Source of the DNA: Caldanaerovirga acetigignens
GTDB lineage: Bacteria; Bacillota; Thermosediminibacteria; Thermosediminibacterales; Thermosediminibacteraceae
Direction: 5' to 3'
Assembly: GCF_900142995.1 (NCBI RefSeq)
Contig: NZ_FRCR01000016.1
Coordinates: 1-33,741 of the forward strand
Length of the DNA: 33,741 bases
Under the pieces are notes generated by a model. That model was given only the letters and a program-made list of their open reading frames with translations, did no database searches and was not told where the DNA came from. Both the position numbers and the translations under genes were made by a program. Shown here in pieces: positions 33,601-33,741 of this stretch. The stretch's first letter is position 1. Each line of letters starts with the position of its first letter.

Positions 33601-33625
33601 TAAAGCCGCTAAGGAGTTGTTTTTT

Positions 33626-33741
33626 ATGGATGTGGTTTATTCTCACGTTTGTGGCCTGGACGTTCATAAAAAGAGCGTCGTGGCTTGTGTGATAACTCCC
33701 GAAGGTAAAGAAATCCGCACTTTTTCAACAATGACCGATGA
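33626..33741 (+). CDS. IS110-family transposase/recombinase, N-terminal part
   Basis: 38 codons are visible before the window ends. The start MDVVYSHVCGLDVHKKSVVACV is the canonical opening of the DEDD recombinase domain; the Asp in GLDVHK is the first catalytic acid. AAGGAG lies nine bases before the ATG. The frame is intact as far as it can be seen. In this family the enzyme works with an element-encoded RNA. Confidence 0.9.
   Translation, partial: MDVVYSHVCGLDVHKKSVVACVITPEGKEIRTFSTMTD

Larger units (their letters stand above)
33421..33741 (+). mobile_element. IS110-family element, left part (cut by window end)
   Basis: A recombinase start (33626) preceded by about 200 nt of foldable non-coding DNA is the normal layout of an IS110 left end. 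The exact boundary cannot be fixed because IS110 elements lack terminal inverted repeats; the TATAAT at 33433-33438 should lie just inside it. Confidence 0.65.

Overview
The window looks like chromosomal DNA of a low-GC, anaerobic, probably thermophilic Firmicute (Thermoanaerobacterales or Thermosediminibacterales type). This is inferred from AT-rich spacers, strong GGAGG ribosome-binding sites, many TTG/GTG starts, a type I pyrimidine operon with a PyrR-type leader, PTS genes, a selenium/sulfur cluster and decayed insertion sequences. No rRNA, tRNA or CRISPR array was seen.

Layout. 1-508 is the C-terminal part of a lipoamide dehydrogenase, followed by a terminator. 560-2560 is an insertion-sequence graveyard: a structured non-coding stretch, the broken start of an ISLre2-like transposase behind a three-way-junction hairpin, and a decayed IS1380-family element (1051-2414) with recognisable inverted ends. 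2707-4853 (minus) is a galactitol-type PTS operon (IIA-IIB-IIC) behind a very good sigma-54 (-24/-12) promoter. 5118-9558 (plus) carries a transaldolase, a COG4091-type oxidoreductase with a SAF-like C-terminus, a small zinc-ribbon protein and PTS enzyme I, with an unlisted 52-aa minus-strand gene in between.

9560-16865 is a cobalamin operon: promoter, B12 riboswitch with terminator, a BtuF-like lipoprotein, a BtuC-like permease (no ATPase gene beside it), cobU, pduX, cobD, cbiB, cobS and cobC. It serves corrinoid uptake and the late steps of lower-loop assembly. Three small or membrane genes follow, ending with an AI-2E-family permease.

18371-22545 is the most interesting part. A leftward cluster encodes half of a YeeE/YedE permease, a TusA-like carrier, the other YeeE half, and a thioredoxin reductase with a thioredoxin-like tail. 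The second YeeE half contains an in-frame TGA exactly at the conserved Cys of the GCNIG motif, with a SECIS-like hairpin just downstream, so it is almost certainly a selenoprotein of 181 aa. A divergent second TusA-like gene and a LysR regulator flank it. Together these suggest a sulfur or selenium import and relay module.

22615-32501 is a complete de novo UMP operon (pyrB-pyrC-carA-carB-pyrK-pyrD-pyrF-pyrE) with its own promoter, PyrR-binding loop and two tandem terminators in the leader, closed by a strong terminator. The remainder holds a 5'-truncated sigma-region-4-like gene, an AT-rich palindromic spacer, and the left end and first 38 codons of an IS110-family recombinase. The non-coding leader of that element is highly foldable and is a candidate bridge RNA.
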